Source: JACKGW01 sp964586025 | Lineage (GTDB): Bacteria; Planctomycetota; PLA2; JAEUHO01 | Assembly: GCA_964586025.1 (NCBI GenBank) | Contig: CAZPGF010000042.1 | Span: 1-22,260, forward strand | Length of the DNA: 22,260 nt | Direction: 5' to 3' | Shown here: positions 14,319 to 21,936 of the stretch, in pieces | Layout: the number at the start of each line of letters is the position of its first letter | Position numbering within the stretch: the stretch's first letter is position 1 | Translations under genes and position numbers: made by a program | The notes under the pieces: generated by a model | Told to the model about the DNA's origin: nothing | The model's input: only the letters and a program-made list of their open reading frames with translations | The model's database searches: none

Positions 14319-16359
14319 GTCGTGCATGCTCGGCTCGCCGCATCACGAATCGACGCGTCGGGGCGCCCGGCGCACGTTCGCGAACGCGTATCGAGAGAGG
14401 CAAGTCCGCCACGTCGTCGAACCGGACGAACCCGCGTTCGTCGGTCACCCCGCTGCGCGCGCGTTCGTCCTGTCGCGGAGACAGGTCGCCGGCCGCGGCA
14501 AGCTGTACCGCCCATCCGACGAGCGGCCCGCCGTCCGCATCGACCAGTTCGATCGTCATCGATTCGGGTGGACCGACGCGCCAACACCTCACGATCGATG
14601 AGTTCGCCGGCGCGAGTGCGGCGAGGGGCGATTCGACAGGACCGGTGCTCGTAACACGTTCGCCCAAGAAGACGATCCAGTCGCGGTCGGCGGCCGATTC
14701 GACCACGTACCGACCGTCCATGCTCGCCGCAACCTCCACGACGCGGCCGGCAGCGGGAACCAACATGAGCCGAGCGCCCGCCACGGACTCGCCTCGGTCG
14801 TCCAGAAGCCGACCTCGAACCGCATCGACCCGTTCGATCGTGAGTTCGACCGAATCGCTACCGCCGAGGTCGACTCCCTCGGAACGAACCAACCGACCAT
14901 CGAGGAACCCCGACGGCACCTGCACGCGAGCGGGCGACGGGGGCCTCGCCACGGACACGACTCCCTGATCGTCGGTCACGCCGAACGACGAGAATCCGCC
15001 TCGCCCGGTCGCGAGTACCGGGACATCGGCCTGCGGAATCCGATCCCGATCGACGACGCTCACGGCGACGAATTCCGACCGCGGCATGATCACGCGCTCC
15101 GAAACGCCGCCTGCAAGCGGTACATCCATGAATGAGCGGACGGAACGCGACCCCGCGGAAACCGCGAGTCCGCACCGGCCAGGCGCCACGGCGGATGCCG
15201 TACAGGTGCCGTTCGAATCCGTGCGCAGGATGTGCGCCGGGAACGCGAACGACGGCTGGTCGGGACCAACGACCCGATCGCTCGACATGGCCGTCAGCTC
15301 GACGACGGCATTGGGAATCGGCGCTCCATCGGCTTCCACGACGTCGACGCGAACGGAAGCGCTCGGCGACATGCGGATGCGTCCGATGTCTTCACCGGAT
15401 TCGCGGGGCAAGACGACACGCGCACCCCGAAGGCCGCGTTCTCGATGGACCGCAAGGACGACCCAGGCAATCCGTCGATCGACGTCGCGGAACTCGAATC
15501 GCCCCGCCTCGGTCGAGGATACGTGGCGTGCCGGCGGATCCGCCGCGAACACACCGACATCCGATTGCTCGCGAACCGCGGGAACCAGCGTCGCAACGCC
15601 TCCCTCCACGGGCGATCCGTCTTCCACCGCGAGAACACCGGCGAGAGCGCTGCCGGGGCCTAATTGGATCGTCGCCAGCGCGCCGTCCTCCGTGGAGGTC
15701 GATCCGGACGCATAGCCGTCCGCCTCGGCGAACAACACGGCGACGTCGTCGGTATGCAGCGTCAACCACGCCTCGCCGCGTTCGTCCGTCACGGCGGTCG
15801 GGAGACCCTGCGCCGACAGGCCGCCGATCGAGATCCGGGCGCCGACAATCGGCTCTCCCGATCGTTCGTCGAGCACGCGCACCTCTCGACGCGACGCCGC
15901 GCCCACTCGCAGTCGAACGTCGCGCCGGCCGGTTGCGGGCAGTCGGAGGTAGATCGGATCGAATGCGGATGTCGACGCGATCTGCACGGATCGCCCCCCA
16001 CCGAGTCCTTCGAACACAGCGACGCCGCTTTCGCCGGTCGAGCGGCTCAAGGGCTCGCCGCCCGGTCCATCGTCGCCATATCGAAGCGCGAGGATCAAGC
16101 CGGGCACGGGCCGCCCCGAATGCTCGACCTCGATGTGAAGCGTCACACCCACGGTCGGCGGGCGCTCCGCCGGCCGACGATCCGCCGCCGATCGATCCCA
16201 TCCCCGCAGGGCGGGCGAAGTCCGCGATCCCTCTTCGTCTCGAGACCGCTCCTCGGCAGGGGTCGCGCGGCGATCGACGGATTGATCGAGTCGAATCAGC
16301 GCCACGGAGACCACCGAGAGCGCCGCGCCGACGAGCAACGCGAAGCGGCCCCTCCTCAC
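14296..16359 (-). CDS. Membrane-anchored protein of about seven carboxypeptidase-regulatory/CnaB-like beta-sandwich repeats (cassette 1)
   Basis: A 687-aa protein with an N-terminal transmembrane anchor (about 6-23) and a charged linker, then about seven repeats of a beta-sandwich type. Each has the pattern V.D..G.PV.GA...L, then T.D.RG...F.D, then a closing hydrophobic strand. Examples are GEPIVGARISIGG, GAPIPNAVVELTA, GESVAGARLMLVP and GGPLVGWAVQLAA. Such repeats are structural or adhesive modules displayed outside the membrane; no catalytic residues are apparent. The GTG start (16357-16359) overlaps the TGA of the DUF1573-like gene, so translation is probably coupled. The last codons (DVTAGT) lie inside the direct repeat. 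Confidence 0.8.
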   Translation of the reverse strand: MRRGRFALLVGAALSVVSVALIRLDQSVDRRATPAEERSRDEEGSRTSPALRGWDRSAADRRPAERPPTVGVTLHIEVEHSGRPVPGLILALRYGDDGPGGEPLSRSTGESGVAVFEGLGGGRSVQIASTSAFDPIYLRLPATGRRDVRLRVGAASRREVRVLDERSGEPIVGARISIGGLSAQGLPTAVTDERGEAWLTLHTDDVAVLFAEADGYASGSTSTEDGALATIQLGPGSALAGVLAVEDGSPVEGGVATLVPAVREQSDVGVFAADPPARHVSSTEAGRFEFRDVDRRIAWVVLAVHRERGLRGARVVLPRESGEDIGRIRMSPSASVRVDVVEADGAPIPNAVVELTAMSSDRVVGPDQPSFAFPAHILRTDSNGTCTASAVAPGRCGLAVSAGSRSVRSFMDVPLAGGVSERVIMPRSEFVAVSVVDRDRIPQADVPVLATGRGGFSSFGVTDDQGVVSVARPPSPARVQVPSGFLDGRLVRSEGVDLGGSDSVELTIERVDAVRGRLLDDRGESVAGARLMLVPAAGRVVEVAASMDGRYVVESAADRDWIVFLGERVTSTGPVESPLAALAPANSSIVRCWRVGPPESMTIELVDADGGPLVGWAVQLAAAGDLSPRQDERARSGVTDERGFVRFDDVADLPLSIRVRERAPGAPTRRFVMRRAEHARLDVTAGT

Positions 16360-17099
16360 GGCACGATCCACGTCACCTCGGCGGCGCTCGACGGGTCTCC
16401 CGCCAAACAGATGCGCATGACGGGGTCCTCCGGTCCGCGCAACGCGGCTGCATCGACGATGACATCGACCCGGCCCTCGAACTCCTTCGCTCCCGTTCGC
16501 TTCCAGACTACGTCGGCCGCGAGGTGCGCCCAGGAATCTGCGATGCGAAGCGGACCCGGCTGGTCTCGCAGCGCGTCTCTCGCGCGGACGTGAATCGACA
16601 AGGTGCGACGAACGGACGGACCGACCGGCGGTCCAGGCAGACGAATCGACGTGGGAGCCACCGCCAACCCGAATTTTTCGGCAACGTGCGCATGGAATTC
16701 GAACGCGAAATTCACGTCGCAGTCCGAATCGCGGCACGTCCAAGCCAACGTGATCTCTCCGCTCGTGCGCCCACTGCCGGAAGCATACCCACAGATCGAC
16801 ACGTGATGCACGCCCTGCGGGTCGGGTTGAGACTTCACATCGACATCCCAGCAAGAGCAGGAGCGATCCACCAATCGGAGCGGGCCCGGCACGGTCGGCT
16901 CGACTCGGATCGGGACATCCCAGGCGACCTGGGCGTAGGGCGCGACGCCCAGGAGATTGAGCGCGTTCGGATCCACGACGGAGATGCGAGCGGACGGGGA
17001 TTCGCCCCGCGCAATCCAACGCCCAATCCATGCCGCGCCAAAGAGGAGTGCGACCAAGATGCACCACCCACACGCATTACGGAAGCTCGAAGATGTCAA
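16356..17099 (-). CDS. Membrane-anchored DUF1573-like protein (cassette 1)
   Basis: A 247-aa protein with an N-terminal transmembrane helix (about 10-29) followed by an Ig-like domain. LRLVDRSCSCWDV (about 74-86, Cys81/Cys83) and a later SGRTSGEITLAW resemble the DUF1573 pattern, in which a CGC motif is followed by a G-x-x-x-x-x-I-x-V strand. DUF1573 proteins are common in Planctomycetota and Bacteroidota and are largely uncharacterised. I chose TTG at 17097-17099 because it overlaps the upstream TGA (17096-17098) and has GGAGA at a suitable distance; GTG at 17112-17114 is the alternative. The following gene also overlaps its stop. Confidence 0.7.
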   Translation of the reverse strand: MTSSSFRNACGWCILVALLFGAAWIGRWIARGESPSARISVVDPNALNLLGVAPYAQVAWDVPIRVEPTVPGPLRLVDRSCSCWDVDVKSQPDPQGVHHVSICGYASGSGRTSGEITLAWTCRDSDCDVNFAFEFHAHVAEKFGLAVAPTSIRLPGPPVGPSVRRTLSIHVRARDALRDQPGPLRIADSWAHLAADVVWKRTGAKEFEGRVDVIVDAAALRGPEDPVMRICLAGDPSSAAEVTWIVP

Positions 17100-18352
17100 C
17101 TTCGATGTCTCCACGCGCGCACCGATGCGAGCAGCACCGCCGCGATGATCGCGCCGACTGCGGCGAGGAGTAGTCCGCGGCGAAGGGAACGTCGTGGCGA
17201 GTGGGCGGCCGGGCCTCGCTCGTCGTCCTCGGACCAGGGAACGGGAACCTGTGATCCCTCGGCCTTCCATGCTCGCCCCGAGAGGTCATCGACCCGAAAG
17301 TACACGTCGGCGCCTTGCGTTTCAGGGAGTCGGTCCGAGGTCGAGAACCTCGAGTCACCGCACGGAGCCGCCGCCTCCCTCCACACGAACCAGGACTCGT
17401 CATGGCCCCCATTGAATCCGACGCTCCGAATCCATGCGGGCAACCACGCACCCCTCGACTCCTGGTGGTCGAGGACGCGAAGGTCCAACGCGTGTTCCTC
17501 GAAGTCACGCGGGTGGGCGATGGCGCCGCCACTCGTTGCGACATCGGAGGCAAGACGACGGACATCTTCGGGGGCGAGGCACCGCGTGTGACGCACGTGC
17601 CGAAGGCGACCGTCCACAGAGAAGCGAATCCGCATGACTCGCATCGGAACGGCACCGGAAGCGAGAGCGTCGCCAACGTCGGACTCGAACGCCCCCTGCC
17701 GAGTCCAGGGGAGGATCCACGTCGTCTCGCCGCCCTCCGTTGTCGAGAAGACGTAGGGCGCCTCCTTGACGAAGTCGATCAAGGGCTCGCCCGAAGGACC
17801 GTCCAACCACCCGAAGAAGGCGGCTGGCCGTGCGTCGTGGCTCGTCGCCGTGAGATGCCTCTCCGTCCACCACCCCTCTGGAGACCGCCCTGCGACCAGG
17901 GCGCGCCCCCCGTCGGAAACGACGATTGCGAGCGGCGGGAGCCCCAAGAGTACGGCACGTAGATCGTCGATCGCCTCCCTTTCCAACGCCTGGAGAACCT
18001 GCTGCCACGCAGGCTTCGACGTCCTGGGACGGATGAGCGCCCGCCGGGTCCATCGCTCGCATGGGTCCGAGTACTCAGCGTCGTACCTCTCGACGATCAC
18101 GGGAACGGGGTCGTCCGGCGGCCTGCGGACGGTCACCAGTTCAAGACTGGATTGTCGAACGGTGACACTCATGCGGCCAAGCCGTGCCGCCAACGTCGAT
18201 CGAGGCGATTCGTCGGGGTCGGCTCCGGCGATGCCGGACGACAAGGCGACCCAAACCGGAGCGCACAGGACGGCCGCGAGCGGCGCGAACCGCGATCCAA
18301 GCCGATCTGCACGAGACCGAGGGGCGAGCGGACACATGCCTCGCACCATCAT
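17096..18352 (-). CDS. Secreted protein of unknown function with C-terminal membrane anchor (cassette 1)
   Basis: A 418-aa protein whose ATG (18350-18352) directly abuts the stop of the cysteine-rich gene (TAGATG), so it is probably translated by reinitiation. A signal peptide (hydrophobic about 22-43, cleavage near GIAGA) leads to a soluble domain with several Trp and paired basic/acidic segments and no motif I recognise. The end is a single hydrophobic helix (about 388-411, GLLLAAVGAIIAAVLL) followed by a short basic tail RAWRHRS. This gives a type I topology resembling sorted surface proteins, but no LPXTG, PEP-CTERM or MYXO-CTERM motif is present. The alternative start ATG at 18335-18337 would shorten the N-terminus by five residues. 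Confidence 0.75.
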   Translation of the reverse strand: MMVRGMCPLAPRSRADRLGSRFAPLAAVLCAPVWVALSSGIAGADPDESPRSTLAARLGRMSVTVRQSSLELVTVRRPPDDPVPVIVERYDAEYSDPCERWTRRALIRPRTSKPAWQQVLQALEREAIDDLRAVLLGLPPLAIVVSDGGRALVAGRSPEGWWTERHLTATSHDARPAAFFGWLDGPSGEPLIDFVKEAPYVFSTTEGGETTWILPWTRQGAFESDVGDALASGAVPMRVMRIRFSVDGRLRHVRHTRCLAPEDVRRLASDVATSGGAIAHPRDFEEHALDLRVLDHQESRGAWLPAWIRSVGFNGGHDESWFVWREAAAPCGDSRFSTSDRLPETQGADVYFRVDDLSGRAWKAEGSQVPVPWSEDDERGPAAHSPRRSLRRGLLLAAVGAIIAAVLLASVRAWRHRS

Positions 18353-18745
18353 CTACGAATGACAGAAGCGCCGGCCGCAAAGGTTCAATCCGGGCATCCA
18401 GCCCACGCAATGGTCAAAGCCGCCCGGATCGGGTTCGCACAAGGCGACCTCCTCGATTCCGCATGCCGGCTCGGGGTCGGTGAACGGCGTGCAAGGGCCC
18501 TGCGTACCGACGCAACTCGCACCCGGCCAGAAGATGGGCGGATAGCCGCATCGGTAGCACTTGCCGTCGCCGCTCGCGGCGCAGGCGATCATGTAGTTCT
18601 TGCAGGCGTTCTCGATCGGCCGGCAGATGTAGTTGTCCGCGACTGCGGGGGAATGCGCCGCGCCCGCGATGAGGAGGGCCGCCGCAAGCAGCATCAAGGG
18701 GGCAGGCGCTCCGGACTGGCGGATGATCAGGCGGATCATCGTCAC
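18353..18745 (-). CDS. Small secreted 12-cysteine protein (cassette 1)
   Basis: A 130-aa product with a signal peptide (about 1-37, ending AVA). The mature part of about 93 residues contains 12 cysteines and two tryptophans, with many Pro and Gly, as expected of a small disulfide-stabilised protein. No known toxin, hydrophobin or lectin pattern is recognised. GTG 18743-18745 is chosen because GGAGGA (18755-18760) lies 9 nt upstream; an ATG seven codons earlier overlaps this ribosome binding site and is unlikely. It is the first gene of the cassette. The even cysteine count suggests up to six disulfides, to be formed after export. Confidence 0.75.
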   Translation of the reverse strand: MTMIRLIIRQSGAPAPLMLLAAALLIAGAAHSPAVADNYICRPIENACKNYMIACAASGDGKCYRCGYPPIFWPGASCVGTQGPCTPFTDPEPACGIEEVALCEPDPGGFDHCVGWMPGLNLCGRRFCHS

Positions 18746-18765
18746 GGGGAGTAGTCCTCCGGACA

Positions 18766-18785
18766 CGGCCGGACTCTCCCGGCCG
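18766..18785 (-). promoter_or_regulatory. 5'-leader hairpin of cassette 1
   Basis: CGGCCGG (18766-18772) and CCGGCCG (18779-18785) form a perfect 7-bp stem with a 6-nt loop. It sits between the predicted promoter and the GGAGGA ribosome binding site (18755-18760) of the cysteine-rich gene. It has no T-run, so it is a possible mRNA-stability or regulatory element rather than a terminator. Confidence 0.45.
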
Positions 18786-18796
18786 ATGCCGGTCGG

Positions 18797-18824
18797 ATGT
18801 TACGTCCCATCGCCCGACGGTCCA
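18797..18824 (-). promoter_or_regulatory. Candidate promoter of cassette 1
   Basis: On the minus strand TGGACC (18824-18819) and TAACAT (18802-18797) are separated by 16 bp, giving a transcription start near 18790. The -35 box touches the left edge of the partial aminotransferase repeat (18824). Confidence 0.4.
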
Positions 18825-19018
18825 GGGGTACGCGATCGGCGACGCGTCGGCCCTCGCCGGATTCCTACTCCGCCATGCGCACGCCGCCGTCGTACCGGGC
18901 GANNNNNNNNNNNNNNNNNNNNNNNNNNNNNNNNNNNNNNNNNNNNNNNNNNNNNNNNNNNNNNNNNNNNNNNNNNNNNNNNNNNNNNNNNNNNNNNNNN
19001 NNACGACTCACGCCGTAG
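18824..19018 (+). pseudogene. Partial duplicate of the aminotransferase 3' end
   Basis: This matches aminotransferase codons from about Gly339 to the stop. Bases 18824-18902 equal 14092-14170 with one change (Pro to Ser, GCG-CCG to GCG-TCG), and 19003-19018 equal 14264-14279. The rest is unknown sequence (100 N). There is no start or catalytic core, so it cannot encode an enzyme. It is either a true duplication or an assembly artefact at the contig ends. Confidence 0.75.
18903..19002. other. Assembly gap, 100 N
   Basis: Exactly 100 N, the conventional unknown-length gap. It lies inside the repeated aminotransferase 3' end, as expected when an assembler breaks at a repeat. Order and orientation of the sequence right of 19003 are therefore less certain. 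Confidence 0.98.
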
Positions 19019-19057
19019 GGGCGCCCCGCGTCGCTCACGTCCCCGCCGTCACGTCGA

Positions 19058-19475
19058 CGGGATTGCGCAGCCTTGATACTACGCTGCGCCGCCTTTCCTC
19101 GGCACCCAGCGAGCTCGCGCCTGCAAGTTTCCTGCACGCGGTTCGTCGGGCCCGTCGCCGCCTCCTGCAGATAGAGCGAGACTTGGCCTTTGCCCGGAAG
19201 ACCCGGTGTGCTGGGATAGGCGCGAGTGCATACCAGCATGGCGACGCCGCCACGAGCCGCAGGAAGCACGACTCTCCGTCGCGCTTCGCGCCAAGAATTG
19301 CCGAGTGCATGACGCGGACGATGCGCGGTCGTTGCGTGACGCAGATGCGCCGCGCGGTTCCCACGAAGTGGCAGCCACGCGAGAGTTGCACGGGAGACTG
19401 CCCGTACTCCAGGCTCGCAGATGCTGGCGCGCCTCCCATTGGTCGGGGGACCCCAGAAGGCATAAGGACCCGAGG
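19058..19475. other. 418 bp without a recognisable gene
   Basis: Between the repeat and the end of the second beta-sandwich gene I find only overlapping open frames with Arg/Ser-rich, low-information translations on both strands, none with a ribosome binding site or recognisable domain. One minus-strand frame starts at 19485, overlapping the upstream stop, and runs into the repeat. No tRNA, terminator or transposase remnant is visible. Confidence 0.5.
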
Positions 19476-20858
19476 TCAGTCCCACCCGACCAGTTTCACC
19501 TCGACGAATCGCTCCACGCCCGCCCCGTCGATCGGGCTAAAGATGACTTCGACCGGCTCCCGCAAGCGGTCAGTCGATCGCATCACCTGCAGCAACTTGA
19601 TGCGACCGGAGGCGGGGTAACTTCCCATCGGAAGGTGGCCCCGCTCATCGGTCTCGACAGTCCAAGACCCCATAACCGTAGAGATCGAGGACGCGTACAG
19701 GATGTCAACGTTGAACGCCCCGCGCAGTGCGCGCCCATCCCGCGTCGGCAGAAGCCGAAGACCCAAGAAGCCGGAGGTCTCAGCGGCCACACGTTGGACT
19801 CCGCCATCGTACACCTGCACGCCGGACGCAATCAACTGGTCCATGTAGAGCACGTCGTACTCACCCTGCGGGACATGGGTGACGACCCACTTGCCGTCGG
19901 CGTGCTCGATTTGTCGCGAGATCTGTTCACCACCTACAGAACGTGGCGCGAGAGCGATGCTAGCCCATCCCTTCGGCGGCACGAATCCCGCCGGAAGCGC
20001 CAGTTCGATCGCTCCGGCCTCACCGGCATCAGGCTCGGGGTCGACAGGGACATCGACGACAGCCCCAACTTGCAACCGGAGTTCCCTAACTTGAGGTGCG
20101 AAGCCTGGTCCGCCCAGAAGCAGGCTCACCGTTGAGCCCTCGGGGTACTGATCTATCGGGAGGTGAAGGCGAACGCGCCCGGCCACACGCTCAATCGCCG
20201 AAGCCATGATCGGAGCGGCGCCTTCAATCGTCACGCGCCAGGGCTGTGGGATAGGCACGCCATCCTTCGAACTCACGACTCGTAAATCATACGCCGCCGC
20301 AAACGCTACCGGAATCAGATTGTCACCCGATGGCACTTGAGCGAAGTATACTGGCGACTTGCCGACGTACAATCGGACGTCCGACTGCACTGGGACGATG
20401 CTGACGACATCGGAGGTTAGACCGCGGACTTCGAAGTAGCCTCGGTGATCCGAGCTAAAGATCCGCTCCTCGAAACGTTCCTCCCAAGATGGGTACTCAG
20501 GAGCTTGAGACACCTGCTCTGCGCCGTCCCCACGCAGCCACAAGCTGACGTTCGGGACGGGAACACCATCCAGGTTCACGGTCGTCCCTGACACCGAGAC
20601 TCGATCATCGAAAGTGAGGACCACGTCCCTCGCTCCGTCGACAAACTCTGCGCTTGCCCACGCGCCCTCGAATCGACCTATGATGCGGCGCGCACCGGCA
20701 GGCACTTCGATCGAAACCAATCCATCATCATCCGTGCGGCTTGCGTGCTGCGCGGCCTCGGGGTGGTCCCACCAGACAACGACGTCGCCAACAGGCTCCT
20801 GACTGCTCTGCCAGCGCGCGCGAACGGAGATAGTGCGAGTGACCGGAACGGGCGTTAC
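19476..20858 (-). CDS. Carboxypeptidase-regulatory/CnaB-like repeat protein (cassette 2), lacking its own start; probably the C-terminal part of the MauE-like protein
   Basis: The open frame encodes four or more beta-sandwich repeats. The first has PVGDVVVWW then RTDDDGLVSIEVPAG, the second GVPVPNVSLWLRG then SDHRGYFEVRG; the last ends near VETDERGHLPMG. The first repeat begins upstream of the only usable start, TTG at 20720, which would cut it in half. Going upstream the frame runs to a TGA at about 20970 without ATG, GTG or TTG. It is in the -1 frame relative to the MauE-like gene and joins it smoothly at the C8 run (20859-20866) through a Pro-rich linker. I infer one protein split by a frame change. 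The stop is at 19476-19478. Confidence 0.7.
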   Translation of the reverse strand, partial: VTPVPVTRTISVRARWQSSQEPVGDVVVWWDHPEAAQHASRTDDDGLVSIEVPAGARRIIGRFEGAWASAEFVDGARDVVLTFDDRVSVSGTTVNLDGVPVPNVSLWLRGDGAEQVSQAPEYPSWEERFEERIFSSDHRGYFEVRGLTSDVVSIVPVQSDVRLYVGKSPVYFAQVPSGDNLIPVAFAAAYDLRVVSSKDGVPIPQPWRVTIEGAAPIMASAIERVAGRVRLHLPIDQYPEGSTVSLLLGGPGFAPQVRELRLQVGAVVDVPVDPEPDAGEAGAIELALPAGFVPPKGWASIALAPRSVGGEQISRQIEHADGKWVVTHVPQGEYDVLYMDQLIASGVQVYDGGVQRVAAETSGFLGLRLLPTRDGRALRGAFNVDILYASSISTVMGSWTVETDERGHLPMGSYPASGRIKLLQVMRSTDRLREPVEVIFSPIDGAGVERFVEVKLVGWD

Positions 20859-20866
20859 GGGGGGGG
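20855..20866 (-). other. Frame-change site: C8 run followed at once by a stop codon
   Basis: On the minus strand the MauE-like frame reads CTG CCC CCC CCG TAA. One extra C, or a -1 slip on C-CCC-CCG (which fits the X-XXY-YYZ slippery pattern), continues as CCC GTA ACG into the beta-sandwich frame. The cause may be a sequencing undercount, a real mutation, phase variation or programmed frameshifting; sequence alone cannot decide. Confidence 0.65.
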
Positions 20867-21394
20867 CAGGGGAAGAGCCGACGACGGAGCGGGCACCAGC
20901 GTCGGTGCCGTCGGCATCGCGGCGACAGCCACGGCTTCCCCGATGACTTGCGCAGCATCCGACTCATGACGATGCGGCGCGAGAACCGCGTACGCCGTGC
21001 TCACTACGATGAATGGCAAGATCATTTGCGGGCCGCTACGCCGTCCGGCGGAGCGGGCTGGCCGTGATTGAGCAAAGGTGAATGCCCCCAACAGTCCACC
21101 TACGAGGATGAGCGTCGCATAGTGGGAAGAGTCCCAGAGACTTCCATGGCAACCGCACGGCTCAGCGCCCGCTCCCTGGGCGATTCTCGTGATGTTGTAG
21201 GCTGCCAGTCCACCCAGCAATGCAATCGCAAGACTCATAGCCATCGCTTGCGAAGCGGCGCGCAAACAAAGGAGTCCCACGATGCAGAGCGCTGCAGAGA
21301 CGACCGCCGGGATCAGTTCCGCACCACCCTCAGGCGGCCAAAGGAATCGCACGCTCCCCAATCCAAGCAGCAAGACTCCGAGTACTCGAACCAC
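20855..21394 (-). CDS. MauE/DoxX-like redox-associated membrane protein, five helices (cassette 2)
   Basis: A 179-aa integral membrane protein with helices at about 3-20, 28-47, 51-72, 86-103 and 118-135. Between helices 3 and 4 is EPCGCHGSLWDS, resembling the CGCFG motif of MauE/DoxX-type proteins. MauE is needed to make the disulfide-rich small subunit of methylamine dehydrogenase. GTG 21392-21394 has AAGGAGAGG about 5-7 nt upstream, a strong start. The tail (about 140-179) is a Pro/Ala-rich periplasmic linker that stops right after the C8 run, where the beta-sandwich frame takes over. It lies 95 nt downstream of the cysteine-rich gene. The CGCHG match to the family is motif-level only. Confidence 0.68.
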   Translation of the reverse strand: MVRVLGVLLLGLGSVRFLWPPEGGAELIPAVVSAALCIVGLLCLRAASQAMAMSLAIALLGGLAAYNITRIAQGAGAEPCGCHGSLWDSSHYATLILVGGLLGAFTFAQSRPARSAGRRSGPQMILPFIVVSTAYAVLAPHRHESDAAQVIGEAVAVAAMPTAPTLVPAPSSALPLPPP

Positions 21395-21489
21395 AGCGCC
21401 TCTCCTTCTCGCGCGATCACCCCGTGATCTGGCCCCCGCAGGAGCCGGCCGTGTTGAATCGCCTCGGCCTCGCACTCCTCCGCGCCTGA

Positions 21490-21936
21490 TCACTCGCAGA
21501 GACACCAAGCGTCGTTGCCGCTGGGGATGAGAGGCGGGCCCGGGTCGGCAGGGAACGATTGGCCGTGGACGGTGCAAGGCTGGGCGCAAGATCCACGCTT
21601 GCAACTGAGCGCCAATCTGCCGGGAACCTCTACGATTGTAGAGACGCACTTCGTCTGCGCACCCTGGCCGTCGGGATCGTAGTAACTAGCGGGGTTGGTC
21701 GAAAGGCCGTCGCAAGAGCAGATGATCGCCCCGTCCAGGAGTTCGATCTGCGTGCAGATGTTCAAGCAGCCGAGTTGCGAGCACGCCACCGTCCGTGTCG
21801 GCGGCACCGTGTCGAACGTGCGCAACCGCGTTCCGCACCCCTGTTTGTTCGCATCCGCGAACGCCAAGCCGACGGCGCCCAGGAGCACCGCCATTGCCGC
21901 GGTCATCGCCGCGACGATTGAACTGACTCTCTGCAT
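21490..21936 (-). CDS. Small secreted 12-cysteine protein (cassette 2)
   Basis: A 148-aa product. ATG 21934-21936 has a good ribosome binding site (AAGGGGAGA) about 5 nt upstream. The signal peptide (about 1-28) ends at AFADA. The mature part of about 120 residues has 12 cysteines, including CSQLGCLNIC, IICSCDG, SCKRGSC and a terminal WCLCE. It is not alignable by eye with the cassette 1 protein beyond cysteine number and size. The DGAIICSCDG stretch recalls the DGNICDC segment of the methylamine dehydrogenase small subunit, but only one Trp is present, so a tryptophylquinone cofactor is impossible. Confidence 0.75.
   Translation of the reverse strand: MQRVSSIVAAMTAAMAVLLGAVGLAFADANKQGCGTRLRTFDTVPPTRTVACSQLGCLNICTQIELLDGAIICSCDGLSTNPASYYDPDGQGAQTKCVSTIVEVPGRLALSCKRGSCAQPCTVHGQSFPADPGPPLIPSGNDAWCLCE

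Larger units (their letters stand above)
18824..19057. repeat. Direct repeat, second copy (interrupted by gap)
   Basis: Second copy of 14092-14318. The left flank uses offset 4732 and the right flank offset 4739, because 100 N stand in for the expected 93 bp. The copy also carries the 3' end of the cassette 1 beta-sandwich gene on the minus strand (DVTAGT and stop, 19035-19055). Confidence 0.88.

Noticed and set aside
14319..18823. Integrative mobile element bounded by the direct repeats
   Set aside because: No integrase, transposase or terminal inverted repeats are encoded in between, and the gap allows an assembly explanation. Left as a hypothesis, not annotated as an element.
18865..19485. 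206-codon minus-strand frame running through the N gap
   Set aside because: It depends on unknown bases and has no recognisable domain or ribosome binding site.
21490..21936. Methylamine dehydrogenase small subunit (MauA)
   Set aside because: Twelve cysteines and a short similar motif are suggestive, but only one Trp is present and no large subunit or MauD/MauG gene is nearby.
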